In this document: piece after piece, positions 41,744 to 50,782 of the stretch
Position numbering within the stretch: the stretch's first letter is position 1
Layout: each line of letters begins with the position of its first letter
The notes under the pieces: generated by a model
Told to the model about the DNA's origin: nothing
What the model saw: the letters and a program-made list of their open reading frames with translations, nothing else
Databases searched by the model: none
Assembly: GCA_902812495.1 (NCBI GenBank)
Contig: CADDZR010000004.1
Span: 1-64,000 of the forward strand
Origin: an archaeon
GTDB taxonomy: Archaea; Thermoproteota; Nitrososphaeria; Nitrososphaerales; Gagatemarchaeaceae
DNA: 64,000 bases
Direction of reading: 5' to 3'
Program-made: the position numbers and the translations under genes

Positions 41744-41762
41744 CTTCGAAGAAAAAGTAGGA

Positions 41763-41850
41763 CGGCGCCGGTCGGACTCGAACCGACGACCAACGGGTCT
41801 CTACAGTATATTTAACAGCCCGCTGCTCTACCACGCTGAGCTACGGCGCC
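41763..41850 (-). tRNA. tRNA-Asn (GUU) with 14-base intron at 37/38
   Basis: Acceptor stem GGCGCCG/CGGCGCC, discriminator G, D arm GCTCAGCGTGGTAGAGC, anticodon stem GCGGG/CCCGT and T arm GTCGGTTCGAGTCCGAC. The anticodon loop reads CTGTTA, then 14 bases (plus strand 41799-41812), then A, so an intron sits at the canonical position after base 37. The mature tRNA is 74 bases. No CCA is encoded. Confidence 0.92.
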
Positions 41851-41873
41851 CAGATTCACAGCTTATCTTGCTG

Positions 41874-41883
41874 TTTTTAAATA
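41874..41883 (-). promoter_or_regulatory. TATA element of tRNA-Asn
   Basis: TTTTTAAATA is centred about 28 bases upstream of the tRNA 5' end on the minus strand. Confidence 0.5.
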
Positions 41884-41935
41884 ATGTGGAGATATTCCAA
41901 AAGCTTATCTTTGTTGCAGGTGGTCGTTTATCGGT

Positions 41936-42358
41936 TTGTCAGCCAGCATGATAAAGCAGGTGGAGGCTACAATCTATGCCTTCTTTGAAGCAGGAAAGAA
42001 CAAGGACTTTGGCTCTTTAGCCTCTATGTATGATTCAGAGTTCTACACCAAGTTTGATGAAAACCCGCCATACAGCAGGCAGGATGCAAAGGAAGCCTTT
42101 GTCTACGACCAAGCTGCTTTCTCAAACATCTCTGATATGGTGTACAGGATAGATGACCTCAAAATCGATATAATAGACAGGGTTGCAATTGCAACCTTCT
42201 ACTTAAGCTATGAGGGAATGGTGGTAAACGACTACTCCTTCGAGGGCTCAAAGATAAGGTCAAATTCAAGGGTAACGATGGTTCTTGTAAGAAGAGAAGA
42301 AGGCTGGAAAATAGCACACGCTCACTTTAGCAGGATGCCAGAACTAAAAAAATTATAA
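41936..42358 (+). CDS. SnoaL/NTF2-like protein
   Basis: A 140-residue cone-shaped alpha+beta protein of the SnoaL-like (DUF4440-like) superfamily: a long N-terminal helix with FFEAGKNKDF, a middle segment DLKIDIIDRVAIATFYLSYEG and a final RVTMVLVRREEGWKIAHAHFSR, the typical last strands. Such proteins are often isomerases, hydrolases or ligand binders, and the function here is unknown. The start is TTG at 41936, with an alternative ATG at 41948. It lies between two tRNA genes. Confidence 0.8.
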   Translation: MSASMIKQVEATIYAFFEAGKNKDFGSLASMYDSEFYTKFDENPPYSRQDAKEAFVYDQAAFSNISDMVYRIDDLKIDIIDRVAIATFYLSYEGMVVNDYSFEGSKIRSNSRVTMVLVRREEGWKIAHAHFSRMPELKKL

Positions 42359-42548
42359 CAGGGTCCTATGAACTGCATACACTCGTTTTGAATGAGGTTT
42401 GAACTTCATGAACATCAAATAGCATGATTTTAGCTATTTTACGTTTAAACCCTGTACAGTATACGAGAAACAGCATCCTCCTTCCCTCCCTTTCATGATG
42501 ATACTCTCTGTCTTGCCTTTTAACGCACCGGGGTTCAGCACCTTTTGG
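42359..42548. other. 190-base intergenic stretch
   Basis: No gene is seen between the SnoaL-like gene and tRNA-Met. A TGATGA word near 42496 resembles a C box, but no matching D box is placed near it. Confidence 0.4.
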
Positions 42549-42646
42549 TGGTGGGCCTGGAGGGATTTGAACCCACGACCGACCGGTTATGAGCCGGTCG
42601 CTCTGACCAAGCTTCTCGTCATTTCGTGACTCTGAGCTACAGGCCC
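42549..42646 (-). tRNA. tRNA-Met-type (CAU) with about 20-base intron in the D loop; encoded CCA
   Basis: Acceptor GGGCCTG/CAGGCCC (42640-42646 and 42553-42559), discriminator A (42552), then CCA encoded at 42549-42551. Anticodon stem ACCGG/CCGGT, loop CTCATAA, anticodon CAT. The D arm is GCTCAG, then about 20 bases (plus strand 42612-42631), then CTTGGTCAGAGC, so a short intron interrupts the D loop near positions 15/16. Without it the tRNA is 75 bases. The acceptor suggests elongator Met or Ile2 (modified CAU) rather than initiator. Confidence 0.88.
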
Positions 42647-42670
42647 ACCGTTAATCATGGACCTGTTAGC

Positions 42671-42681
42671 ATTTTTAAATA
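42671..42681 (-). promoter_or_regulatory. TATA element of tRNA-Met
   Basis: ATTTTTAAATA is centred 30 bases upstream of the tRNA 5' end on the minus strand. Confidence 0.5.
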
Positions 42682-42798
42682 CTGACTATTCATGAACCAT
42701 ATTACTCTGTTGATTTCTAAAGTTTTAATCAGAACAATTGCAACCGCGGAGGGTATCAATAAACCTATTTAGTACCCCAAGGTATACTGTGCCGTAAC

Positions 42799-43098
42799 GT
42801 GAGCAGTAAGGACCTTGACGAAAGTTTTGAGGACATCCTTGCCGAGCTCGATAGAGAGCAAGCAAGGGTAAAGATAAGGATGGAGATGCGCAGATTTGGA
42901 AAACCAACAACTGTTATCGAAGGACTCAAGCTTAGCGAAAGAGAGCTCCAAGAATTATGCACGAAGATGAAGAAGGGCTTGGCAACAGGAGGTACGGTGA
43001 AGGAAGGCATCATACTACTGCAGGGTGACCACAGGGATGGTGCAGCTAAGATACTGATGCAGAATGGCTTTTCCCAGAGCTCAATAGAGATACTATAA
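42799..43098 (+). CDS. translation initiation factor aIF1 (SUI1 family)
   Basis: A 99-residue SUI1/eIF1 protein that monitors start-codon choice on the small subunit. The basic loop region KIRMEMRRFGKPTTVIEG (25-42) and LATGGTVKEG (61-70) and the final LQGDHRDGAAKIL (74-86) are clear family features. The start is GTG, and TATTTAGTA near 42765-42773 lies about 30 bases upstream. It immediately precedes the complex I operon but has its own promoter. Confidence 0.93.
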   Translation: MSSKDLDESFEDILAELDREQARVKIRMEMRRFGKPTTVIEGLKLSERELQELCTKMKKGLATGGTVKEGIILLQGDHRDGAAKILMQNGFSQSSIEIL

Positions 43099-43113
43099 AT
43101 TCTCTTATCTATC

Positions 43114-43122
43114 TTTATAAAA
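43114..43122 (+). promoter_or_regulatory. promoter of the complex I operon
   Basis: TTTATAAAA is centred 38 bases before nuoH, implying a leader of about 10-12 bases, and a Shine-Dalgarno sequence AAGGGAG (43147-43152 region) lies 4 bases before the ATG. This is a short-leader promoter rather than a leaderless one. Confidence 0.6.
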
Positions 43123-43155
43123 GGTACCCTTTGGGCTAGCAACCGAAGGGAGCAA

Positions 43156-44322
43156 ATGGCAAAGCAGATCCTTACGTTTGAGGAGTTCATTAAACGGATC
43201 CTCAAACTGATATTCTGGATACTGCTGCTGACACCCCTGATCATTGTTCCTATTTATTATGCAGTAGCGGCTTCCTTTGGGCTTAAGCTTGATATCTTTG
43301 CTCTTACAGCAAAACCAGACCAGCTCATAGCGTTCATTACGCAGATGCTTTCAAGTGAGCCGTTTAAGAGCCTCTTTGCATGGACAGTCTTCCCAGGCTT
43401 TACATGGGTTGCCCTCTACAGCACAATATTCATGGGCTGGGTCGAGAGGAAGCTTACTGCAAAGATACAACTAAGGACGGGCCCTATGTATGCAGGGAAA
43501 TTCGAGGGCATATTGCAGAACTTTGCAGATTTTTTCAAGCTTCTTTTTAAGGAGATTGTTGTACCTGAAACAGCAGACAAATTAACATTTATCGCTGTTC
43601 CTTTTGCTTTAATGGCAGTTGCGGGCGCTCTGGTTGCACTTCTTCCACTTTCTCCAACAACTTATATAGCAAATCCACCTGTCGGAGCTGTTCTTGTGTT
43701 TGCAATACTTGGCTTTACACCAATAGTTGTCCTTCTTGCTGGGTGGGCAAGCAACAGTAAGTACCCCTTCCTTGGTGGCTTAAGGGCACTCCACCAGATG
43801 GTATCCTACGAAATACCTCTTGTTCTTTCCTTGGTAGGTGCGGTTCTTCTCTCCGGTTCATTGAGCTTGATGGATATAGTCAACGCGCAGACAAAGATTT
43901 GGTTCATAGCCTTGCAGCCTATAGGCGCAGTTGTTTTCTATATCGGTGCTCTTGCAGAGCTCGAGAGGATACCCTTCGACCTCCCTGAGGCTGATACAGA
44001 GCTTGTCGCAGGATGGCAGACAGAATACACAGGTATGCTTTTTGGAGCCTTTCAGCTTGCAAACTTCTCTAGGATGTATATACTTGCTGGTTTCTTCACT
44101 CTCTTCTTCCTTGGTGGTTGGCTTGGACCTCCATTCCTTCCGCCCGAATTCTGGTTCATACTGAAGACAACAATAGTGATGATAGCAATGATGCTTCCGA
44201 GGAGCATAGCACCAAGAGTTAGGATAGACCTCCTGCTAAGAGCGGGCTGGGTAAAGTTGCTAATACTTGCCTTTATCAACCTGTTTATAGCTCTGATACT
44301 TGTCGCTGGAGGGTTTGTCTAA
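43156..44322 (+). CDS. nuoH: complex I membrane subunit NuoH
   Basis: A quinone-site membrane subunit of a respiratory complex I, 388 residues. The first recognised segment GWVERKLTAKIQLRTGP (95-111) is the loop against the quinone cavity, and QMVSYEIPLVLSL (about 216-228), ELERIPFDLPEAD (about 269-281) and EYTGM (about 290-294) are conserved. About 60 extra residues precede the core, including a hydrophobic helix (about 15-40). First gene of an eight-gene operon, 9 bases before nuoI. NADH-dehydrogenase module genes are absent, so the electron donor is unclear. Confidence 0.95.
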   Translation: MAKQILTFEEFIKRILKLIFWILLLTPLIIVPIYYAVAASFGLKLDIFALTAKPDQLIAFITQMLSSEPFKSLFAWTVFPGFTWVALYSTIFMGWVERKLTAKIQLRTGPMYAGKFEGILQNFADFFKLLFKEIVVPETADKLTFIAVPFALMAVAGALVALLPLSPTTYIANPPVGAVLVFAILGFTPIVVLLAGWASNSKYPFLGGLRALHQMVSYEIPLVLSLVGAVLLSGSLSLMDIVNAQTKIWFIALQPIGAVVFYIGALAELERIPFDLPEADTELVAGWQTEYTGMLFGAFQLANFSRMYILAGFFTLFFLGGWLGPPFLPPEFWFILKTTIVMIAMMLPRSIAPRVRIDLLLRAGWVKLLILAFINLFIALILVAGGFV

Positions 44323-44330
44323 GGGGTGAG

Positions 44331-44852
44331 ATGAGCTTGGGCGCATATTCGTACATTAAGGGGATAGTGGCTGCAACATGGACAGGTATCAAACATTTCT
44401 TCAGACCAAGGATGACACTCAGGTACCCTGAGCAGAAGCTTGACCTTGAAGGTCCCGGATACAGGTTTGATGCAAAGCAAGGGGTTGGTCTGCCTGGATT
44501 CAAAGGAAGGCATATACTTTACATGGATAAGTGCACAGGGTGCCAGCTTTGTGCTATTGCATGTGATGGTGTTGCAGTTGCAATAGAGATGCAGCACATA
44601 AAGAAGGGGAAGCCCCAGAACAAAAAAGAAATCTGGCCTGCTGTCGACTATGGAAGGTGCGTATTTTGCGGGCTATGCGTTGACGCATGTCCGTTTGATG
44701 CACTTTACATGACGAACGATTACGAACTTGCAGCATACGATAAAATGAGCCTGAAGTATACACCTGAGATGCTTGCTGTCCCACCCAAGATACAAGGGCA
44801 GACAACAAAGGTAAAGATAGACACAGAAAGGGGCGTGGTAAAGCATGAGTGA
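44331..44852 (+). CDS. nuoI: complex I iron-sulfur subunit NuoI
   Basis: A 173-residue ferredoxin-like subunit carrying two 4Fe-4S clusters. The two binding sets are CTGCQLCAIAC (64-74) and CVFCGLCVDACP (about 107-118). They relay electrons towards the quinone site next to NuoH. GGGGTGAG precedes the ATG. It ends 8 bases inside nuoJ. The NuoB, C and D subunits, which complete the connecting part, are not encoded nearby. Confidence 0.95.
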   Translation: MSLGAYSYIKGIVAATWTGIKHFFRPRMTLRYPEQKLDLEGPGYRFDAKQGVGLPGFKGRHILYMDKCTGCQLCAIACDGVAVAIEMQHIKKGKPQNKKEIWPAVDYGRCVFCGLCVDACPFDALYMTNDYELAAYDKMSLKYTPEMLAVPPKIQGQTTKVKIDTERGVVKHE

Positions 44853-45348
44853 TGTCTATTTTGTTGCTGCTGCAGTAATAACCGTACTCTCGGCAATACT
44901 CTCTCTTGAAGCAAAGGAGATAGTTTATGGCGCGATATCTCTTGCAATTTCCTTGCTTGGTGTTGCCTCTCTCTTCTTTTTGCTAAATGCGCCATACGTT
45001 GCTGCATTCCAGATTATAATATACGTAGGCGCAATTGCCGTTCTGATAATATTCACTGTTATGCTTGTAAGGCAGGAGAGGTGGGCAAAGGAGTTACCGC
45101 CTGGCTCTATACCAAGAATTACAGGTATAATCCTGGCACTGCTAATATCAGCATCTCTCTTTATCGCTGTCATAACTTCGAAGTTGTACTCTTACAGTGA
45201 ACTTTCTGGGAACCCAGGCATTGCACAGATAGGTGTACTTGTTTCAGGGAGCTACGCAACCATACTCGAGGTCCTAGCACTTGTTCTTGCTGCATCAATA
45301 ATAGGTGCACTAACCTTAGCAAAGCAAGAAAGGGGGGAGGAGGAATGA
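44845..45348 (+). CDS. nuoJ: complex I membrane subunit NuoJ
   Basis: A small membrane subunit of 167 residues with five predicted helices. The stretch APYVAAFQIIIYVGAIAVLIIF (about 49-70) corresponds to the conserved helix 3 of NuoJ that carries the pi-bulge. A charged loop follows. It overlaps nuoI by 8 bases and nuoK by 4 bases. It connects the quinone and pumping parts of the arm. Confidence 0.92.
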   Translation: MSDVYFVAAAVITVLSAILSLEAKEIVYGAISLAISLLGVASLFFLLNAPYVAAFQIIIYVGAIAVLIIFTVMLVRQERWAKELPPGSIPRITGIILALLISASLFIAVITSKLYSYSELSGNPGIAQIGVLVSGSYATILEVLALVLAASIIGALTLAKQERGEEE

Positions 45349-45650
45349 ATACTCTGGCGGACTTTATCTTTGTATCTTCAATTCTTTTCGCTGTTGGCAT
45401 ATATGGCCTAATAGTAAAGAGAAACGCATTAAGGCTTCTTTTCGCTGTTGAGATAATGATAAACGCCGCTAACATAAACTTCGTTGCATTCGAGCAGTAT
45501 CTTTGGAATAATGCTGTTGGGCAAGCGTTTGTTCTTTTCTCCATAGCTCTTGCAGCAGGGGAAGCTGCTGTGATACTAGCAATAATTGTAGTAGCATACA
45601 GGATAAACAAGGACGTCGACGTAAGCGAGCTTAGCTCACTCGGAGGATGA
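45345..45650 (+). CDS. nuoK: complex I membrane subunit NuoK
   Basis: A 101-residue, three-helix subunit. VEIMINAANINFVAF (34-48) contains the first conserved membrane Glu, and LAAGEAAVILAIIVVAYR (67-84) the second, both needed for proton coupling. Length and pattern are standard. It overlaps nuoJ by 4 bases and is followed 7 bases later by the first NuoM-like gene. Confidence 0.95.
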   Translation: MNTLADFIFVSSILFAVGIYGLIVKRNALRLLFAVEIMINAANINFVAFEQYLWNNAVGQAFVLFSIALAAGEAAVILAIIVVAYRINKDVDVSELSSLGG

Positions 45651-45657
45651 AACTTCA

Positions 45658-47169
45658 TTGGTCCAGGGATATACCCTTCTTCAGAGCGTAGCCATTCCGG
45701 TCGTAGCATCGCTCATACTCTACCCATTATCAAGAAGGATTGGAAAATATGTCGGTTGGATTGCTTCTCTTTCTCTTGTTTACGTTGTCATACTTTTGGT
45801 GTACAACTGGCTCGATGTATATTCTACAGGCGCTGTGCTGAAGGAGAGCTACAACTGGGCTCCCACCCTGTCCCTAACATTTGGGTTTGTTGCAGATAAC
45901 CTAAGCATACCTGTAGCTCTGATTATTTCAATAATGCTTGTAGCTGCATGCACCTTTTCTATTCCATACATGGAAAGAAGGGTATCCGCACTTTACGGCG
46001 AAGGTAGCAAGTCTCAGTTGGGGATTTATTTTCTCTGCTTTCTCCTTGTATCCTCCGGCCTGATAGGGATAACACTTTCTACAAATCTCATAGAGATATA
46101 TCTGTTTGTCGAGCTTGTCCTCATACCCACATTCGTTATAATAAGTCTTTTTGGCTACGTGGACAAGGAAAGAGTGGGTATAATATACCTTGTCTGGAAC
46201 CAAGTTGGTGCATTTATCTTCCTTATAGGCGCGGTCCTTGTCTATATACAGACGGGCCAGTTCAACATTACTTCATTGCAATCTTCCCAGCTCGGGTCTG
46301 TAGCGTACTGGGCGGCAGGACTAATACTCATAGGCTGGCTTGTTAAGATGGCAGTCTTTGGAGTGCATATGTGGCTTCCAATAACAGAGGCGGAACCACC
46401 AACATGCTTTGCACCTGTTATGGCTGCTGTGTCAGGGGTTGGAACATACGTTATAGCAAGACTGCTTCTTTACGGTATGCCTGATGTCTTTCGAGCCTTC
46501 AGCCTCCCCTTGATGGCATGGGCAGTGCTGACGATGTTCTATGGAGGGGCATTAACACTTGTACAGAAAGATGTAAAATACATCTTTGCTTGGTCCACTG
46601 TTGGCCAGAACGCTTACTCGATACTCGGGCTAGCTAGCTTTTCCGCTCTAGGTGTGGCGGGAGGTGTATTTTACTTTACAAGCCACATACTTGGAAAATT
46701 CATACTTTTTTCTGTGGCTGGGATACTTCTAACCCAGACAGGGCTTAGGGATATGAGCAGCATGGGAGGACTTGCTTCCAAGATGCCACTAACCGCCTCT
46801 CTTTTCTTGACAGGTGCGCTAATTCTTTCAGCGGTTCCACCAACTTCCGGATTTCAGGCCGAATGGATCCTTTTTGCTGGTGTGTTCTATCCAGGCTCGG
46901 CCGGTTCAGCGGTATACCAGCTTGTTGCAGCTCTCGGCATAATAGCAACACTGCTCACAATAGCATACACGCTTTGGCCAATGAAAAGGATATTCTTTGG
47001 AAAGGTACCAGAGCACCTTTCTTCTGTATCAGAAGCTCCGCTTAGCATGACACTTCCCCTTCTTGCTGTTGCAGTTGTCTCAATAATGCTTGGAATATAT
47101 CCTGACGCTGTCGCAAAGCAGCTAATTGCATTTGCAAACACACTCCCAATAGGAGGTGTTTTCAGATGA
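45658..47169 (+). CDS. complex I antiporter-like subunit, NuoM-like (first copy)
   Basis: A 503-residue antiporter-type pump with about 14 membrane helices. FVELVLIPTFVIISLFGY holds the conserved helix-5 Glu, and LVKMAVFGVHMWLPITEAEPP the helix-7/8 region with Lys. ALTLVQKDVKYIFAWSTVGQNAY contains the helix-12 Lys. The middle resembles NuoM, but pieces of the C-terminus resemble MrpD. The operon also has a second NuoM, NuoL and NuoN, so this is an additional fourth antiporter-like subunit. The TTG start has GGAGGATGA upstream. It overlaps nuoL by 4 bases. Confidence 0.88.
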   Translation: MVQGYTLLQSVAIPVVASLILYPLSRRIGKYVGWIASLSLVYVVILLVYNWLDVYSTGAVLKESYNWAPTLSLTFGFVADNLSIPVALIISIMLVAACTFSIPYMERRVSALYGEGSKSQLGIYFLCFLLVSSGLIGITLSTNLIEIYLFVELVLIPTFVIISLFGYVDKERVGIIYLVWNQVGAFIFLIGAVLVYIQTGQFNITSLQSSQLGSVAYWAAGLILIGWLVKMAVFGVHMWLPITEAEPPTCFAPVMAAVSGVGTYVIARLLLYGMPDVFRAFSLPLMAWAVLTMFYGGALTLVQKDVKYIFAWSTVGQNAYSILGLASFSALGVAGGVFYFTSHILGKFILFSVAGILLTQTGLRDMSSMGGLASKMPLTASLFLTGALILSAVPPTSGFQAEWILFAGVFYPGSAGSAVYQLVAALGIIATLLTIAYTLWPMKRIFFGKVPEHLSSVSEAPLSMTLPLLAVAVVSIMLGIYPDAVAKQLIAFANTLPIGGVFR

Positions 47170-49316
47170 CAGAGGTTCCGTCTTTCTCCATATGGATGAT
47201 TATACTGCTACCGTATGCTGGGTCGATAGTGACTGCAATCCTCTCGCGTGCAGGCAGGGTGAGAGACTACGTCGCAGTTTTCTTCTCATTTCTTTCCGCA
47301 TCCTTCTGTGGTTACTTGCTCCTTCCAATACTCCAGGGACAAACACTAAGTGTATACAATTCCCTGATACCACAGAGCTTCACGTGGATCTCGGGTCTTG
47401 GTCTTAGGACAGGCGTGCTTTCAGATCCATACACTGTAATTCTTTGCAACGTCATAGGCTGGGTTAGCTTCCTCATAATGGTCTACAGCTTGGAGTATGT
47501 GAAGGGGGAGAGCGGGGCTCACAGGTACTTCTTCTTCATGAACCTTTTCATTGGGAGCATGCAACTCATAGTCTTTTCCGACAACCTTCTTGCACTCTTC
47601 ATAGGGTGGGAGCTGGTAGGTCTATGTAGCTACGCACTCATCGGATACTACTACAGGGATGATGAAAAGGACTGGGTTGGTACAATAGGGCACAAGGCAC
47701 TCGGCGAGGATCAGGCATATCCTCCTTCACATGCGGGGATGAAGGCATTCATAATGACAAGGGCGGGAGATGTTGCTATGCTAGCTGGGATACTGATACT
47801 ATTTATCTACGGTAGGACTTTCAGTTACCAGCAGCTTGCCTCCTCTTCATCGACATGGGCTGTGTCTCTTGCAAATTCAGGGTTGTTGGTGCCTGTCGCA
47901 CTTCTCATATTCGGCGGGGCCATAGGTAAGTCGGCACAGTTTCCTCTACATGAGTGGTTGCCAGATGCGATGGCCGGCCCAGCCCCTGTCTCAGCCCTGA
48001 TACATGCAGCAACAATGGTGAAGGCAGGTGTTGTCCTTGTTGCCAGGATTGCCCCGATATTTTATTTCGCAGTTGTTACAAATCCATCTCTTATACAGCC
48101 ATTCTTTGTAACTGTAGCATGGATAGGTGCATTCACAGCATTCCTTGCAGCATCGCAGGCAATGGTGGGGTTCGAGCTGAAGAAGATACTTGCCTACTCA
48201 ACAGTCTCGCAGATTGGGTACATGATGATGGCAATGGGCCTTGCTGGCCTATCTTCAGAATTTGCACAAGGGCTATCGTCAGCACTCTATCATCTTATGA
48301 GTCACGCAATATTCAAGGCTTCTCTGTTCCTTGCAGCTGGTGCTCTCATCCACGCAGCCGACTCTAGGTTCATATCAGATATGGGTGGGTTGGGAAACAG
48401 GATGAGGATAACGTTTGCAGCATTCCTCATATCTGTTGCATCACTCTCAGGAATCCCGCCTTTCAGTGGTTTCTGGAGCAAGGACGCAATACTATCCCTT
48501 GCGTACAGCTCCGGTCAGTACGCACTTTTTGTCGTAGGTTCTGTGACTGCAGGAATGACAGCATTTTACTCCTTCAGGCTTCTAGGTATAGCCTTTCTCG
48601 GAAGTCCAAGCAGAAAGATCGAGAAGCTTGAATCAGAAGGGCATCATGTGGTAGACCCTAGTCCTGTAATGCTTGTTCCATATGCTCTTCTCTCTTTTGC
48701 AACTCTCTTTCTTGGTGTTGTCGCACTTGCTGGTAGTGTTATTCCATCTCTGAATATAGAGGCTTCTATTGAGAGTGCTTCAGTTTCATATTTGAAGACG
48801 TTCTTCCCTTCACTTTCTCTTGAGGGAGAGATTTCATTCAGCATTGCAGCTGCAGCTCTGACAGGTTTGTTTGTTGCACTTGGTTTCGGTTTATCTTACA
48901 TCTTTTACATCAGGAGAAGTGCGGACACGTCAAAGTACATCTCCCAGAGCAGTATTATGAGCAAGCTTTACCTCTTCCTTTACAACAGATGGTACATTAA
49001 CGCAATATACTACAAGGTTTTTGTTAGGGCTCCTCTAGCTGCATCCTCTTGGCTGAGCGAAAGGTTTGACGTATTTCTGTTCGGGGTGAACAATGCTGCG
49101 AGCCTGCTTGGTGTTTACGTCTCGGCTGTTGGAGGTTGGTTTGATTCGAATGTTGTAGACGCCCTAGCAAACGGGATTTCTGTAGCAGGTCAATCTTTCT
49201 CTAGGCTTGTCAGGAGAATTCAGACTGGAGTTACGGAGCAGTACATACTTGTTTTTGCTTTAGGTGTTGCATTGCTTCTAGTTGTTCTCATTATCTCGGC
49301 AGGGGGTACGCTTTGA
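47166..49316 (+). CDS. nuoL: complex I antiporter-like subunit NuoL
   Basis: The distal proton-pumping subunit, 716 residues, longer than the about 610 of E. coli. IGWELVGLCSYALIGYYY has the conserved helix-5 Glu, and GKSAQFPLHEWLPDAMAGPAPVSALIHAATMVKAGV is the signature helix-7/8 segment. After the fifteenth helix the C-terminus runs for over 100 residues before a last membrane helix (about 693-712), enough for an unusually long lateral helix. That would suit an arm containing an extra NuoM, which is inference. It overlaps both neighbours by 4 bases. Confidence 0.95.
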   Translation: MTEVPSFSIWMIILLPYAGSIVTAILSRAGRVRDYVAVFFSFLSASFCGYLLLPILQGQTLSVYNSLIPQSFTWISGLGLRTGVLSDPYTVILCNVIGWVSFLIMVYSLEYVKGESGAHRYFFFMNLFIGSMQLIVFSDNLLALFIGWELVGLCSYALIGYYYRDDEKDWVGTIGHKALGEDQAYPPSHAGMKAFIMTRAGDVAMLAGILILFIYGRTFSYQQLASSSSTWAVSLANSGLLVPVALLIFGGAIGKSAQFPLHEWLPDAMAGPAPVSALIHAATMVKAGVVLVARIAPIFYFAVVTNPSLIQPFFVTVAWIGAFTAFLAASQAMVGFELKKILAYSTVSQIGYMMMAMGLAGLSSEFAQGLSSALYHLMSHAIFKASLFLAAGALIHAADSRFISDMGGLGNRMRITFAAFLISVASLSGIPPFSGFWSKDAILSLAYSSGQYALFVVGSVTAGMTAFYSFRLLGIAFLGSPSRKIEKLESEGHHVVDPSPVMLVPYALLSFATLFLGVVALAGSVIPSLNIEASIESASVSYLKTFFPSLSLEGEISFSIAAAALTGLFVALGFGLSYIFYIRRSADTSKYISQSSIMSKLYLFLYNRWYINAIYYKVFVRAPLAASSWLSERFDVFLFGVNNAASLLGVYVSAVGGWFDSNVVDALANGISVAGQSFSRLVRRIQTGVTEQYILVFALGVALLLVVLIISAGGTL

Positions 49317-50782
49317 TGATATTATCGATGCTCATCTTTCTACCAATAGCTTTCTCTCCAGTTGTGTACCTTGTAACACGCTTTAGCAAAAAGATTGGAA
49401 TACTTCTTTCTGTTTTCCTTTCATTCTTCATTCTCCTTCTCTCTGCATATGTCTTTACAGGCGTGTATCTAAATCCACCTCAGCCTAACAACTACTCGTA
49501 TGCAGAGAGGTTCAGCTGGATAAGCTATGGTCCTGTAACAGTAGACTACTTTGTAGGTGCAGACGGACTGAGTTCACCCCTCGTCTTGCTCTCCGCATTG
49601 CTTACACTTTTAGTGGTGCTAGGCTCCAGAGAACTCATAGAGAAAAGTGAACCAGAATACTACTCTCTCCTCTTCGTGTTTGAAGGTGCAATTATGGGTG
49701 TCTTTCTGTCCCTCGACCTTGTTTTCTTCTACATTTTCTGGGAGCTTGTCCTGATTCCCATGTTCTTCTTTATTGGCCTCTGGGGAGGTTCAAGGAAGAA
49801 GTATGCGGCTATGAAATTTATAATATTTACATTTGTCGGTAGCACAGTCATGCTACTCGGATTTCTCTATGTTTACCTTGTTTCACCCGTTCATTCCTTT
49901 GATATACCTGACTTGGCAGGCCAAGTTCCAGGCGGATTACAGCTGATACCGCTCATCCTGACATTCCTTGGGTTTGGAGTAAAGCTACCTGTCTTTCCCT
50001 TCCACACATGGCTCCCAGATGCGCATGTAGAAGCACCTTCTCCGATAAGTGTCCTGCTTGCGGGTGTGCTTTTGAAGATGGGAGGGTACGGATTTCTTAG
50101 AATAAGTCTTGGGCTCTTTCCCCAAGCGTCAAGCCAGTATGCCGTGTACTTCATTGTCCTGGCTGTCTTCTCTATGTTCTATGCTGCGTTTGTAGCAATG
50201 CTGCAGAAAGACCTCAAGAGGATGGTCGCTTACACGAGCATAAATCACATGGGTTTCGTGATGCTTGGTGCCTTTGCAGCTGCAGCATCGGGAAGCGTAC
50301 TTGGGATAGGTGGAGCTCTGCTTCAGATGTTCACACACGGTCTAGCAATAGGCTCTCTCTTCATGCTGACCGGCTACATACAGCATCAAGCAGGAACGAG
50401 GGAAATCTCCTTACTCAGGGGCCTTAGGAATCTGATGCCAAGAACAGCGATACTTCTTGTACTTGGTTCGTGGGCTGCGATGGCACTTCCACCTTTCGCG
50501 AGTTTCCTAGCTGAATTCATGGTCATAGCTGCTGCCGTAGCTGCTTATTCTTGGTCTGCAATCTCTGTGCTTGTCCCAGTTATAACAGCAGGCTACTTCC
50601 TCTGGATGGTGAAGAGGACAGTTCTCTCAAAGGCCGAGGTGTCAGAGATTCACGACATGAGCCTTCTTGATATGCTCTCCTTTCTCCTTTACCTTGCACC
50701 GCTTGTCATTGTCCTTGTGTTCTCCTTCTTGATAACAGACCCACTTACACCAGTTGCACAGTTCCTTATGGGGTTGAGATGA
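49313..50782 (+). CDS. nuoM: complex I antiporter-like subunit NuoM (second copy)
   Basis: A 489-residue antiporter subunit with 14 helices. FFYIFWELVLIPMFFFIGLWGG carries the conserved helix-5 Glu and is closest to canonical NuoM, and FGVKLPVFPFHTWLPDAHVEAPSPISVLLAG is the helix-7/8 signature with Lys. LQKDLKRMVAYTSINHMGFV has the helix-12 Lys. By sequence this is the ordinary NuoM, lying between nuoL and nuoN, and the copy at 45658 is the extra one. It overlaps its neighbours by 4 bases. Confidence 0.95.
   Translation: MMILSMLIFLPIAFSPVVYLVTRFSKKIGILLSVFLSFFILLLSAYVFTGVYLNPPQPNNYSYAERFSWISYGPVTVDYFVGADGLSSPLVLLSALLTLLVVLGSRELIEKSEPEYYSLLFVFEGAIMGVFLSLDLVFFYIFWELVLIPMFFFIGLWGGSRKKYAAMKFIIFTFVGSTVMLLGFLYVYLVSPVHSFDIPDLAGQVPGGLQLIPLILTFLGFGVKLPVFPFHTWLPDAHVEAPSPISVLLAGVLLKMGGYGFLRISLGLFPQASSQYAVYFIVLAVFSMFYAAFVAMLQKDLKRMVAYTSINHMGFVMLGAFAAAASGSVLGIGGALLQMFTHGLAIGSLFMLTGYIQHQAGTREISLLRGLRNLMPRTAILLVLGSWAAMALPPFASFLAEFMVIAAAVAAYSWSAISVLVPVITAGYFLWMVKRTVLSKAEVSEIHDMSLLDMLSFLLYLAPLVIVLVFSFLITDPLTPVAQFLMGLR

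Noticed and set aside
42490-42520. C/D box small RNA with TGATGA near 42496
   Set aside because: No CTGA D box or C'/D' pair is placed at a suitable distance, so the word may be chance.
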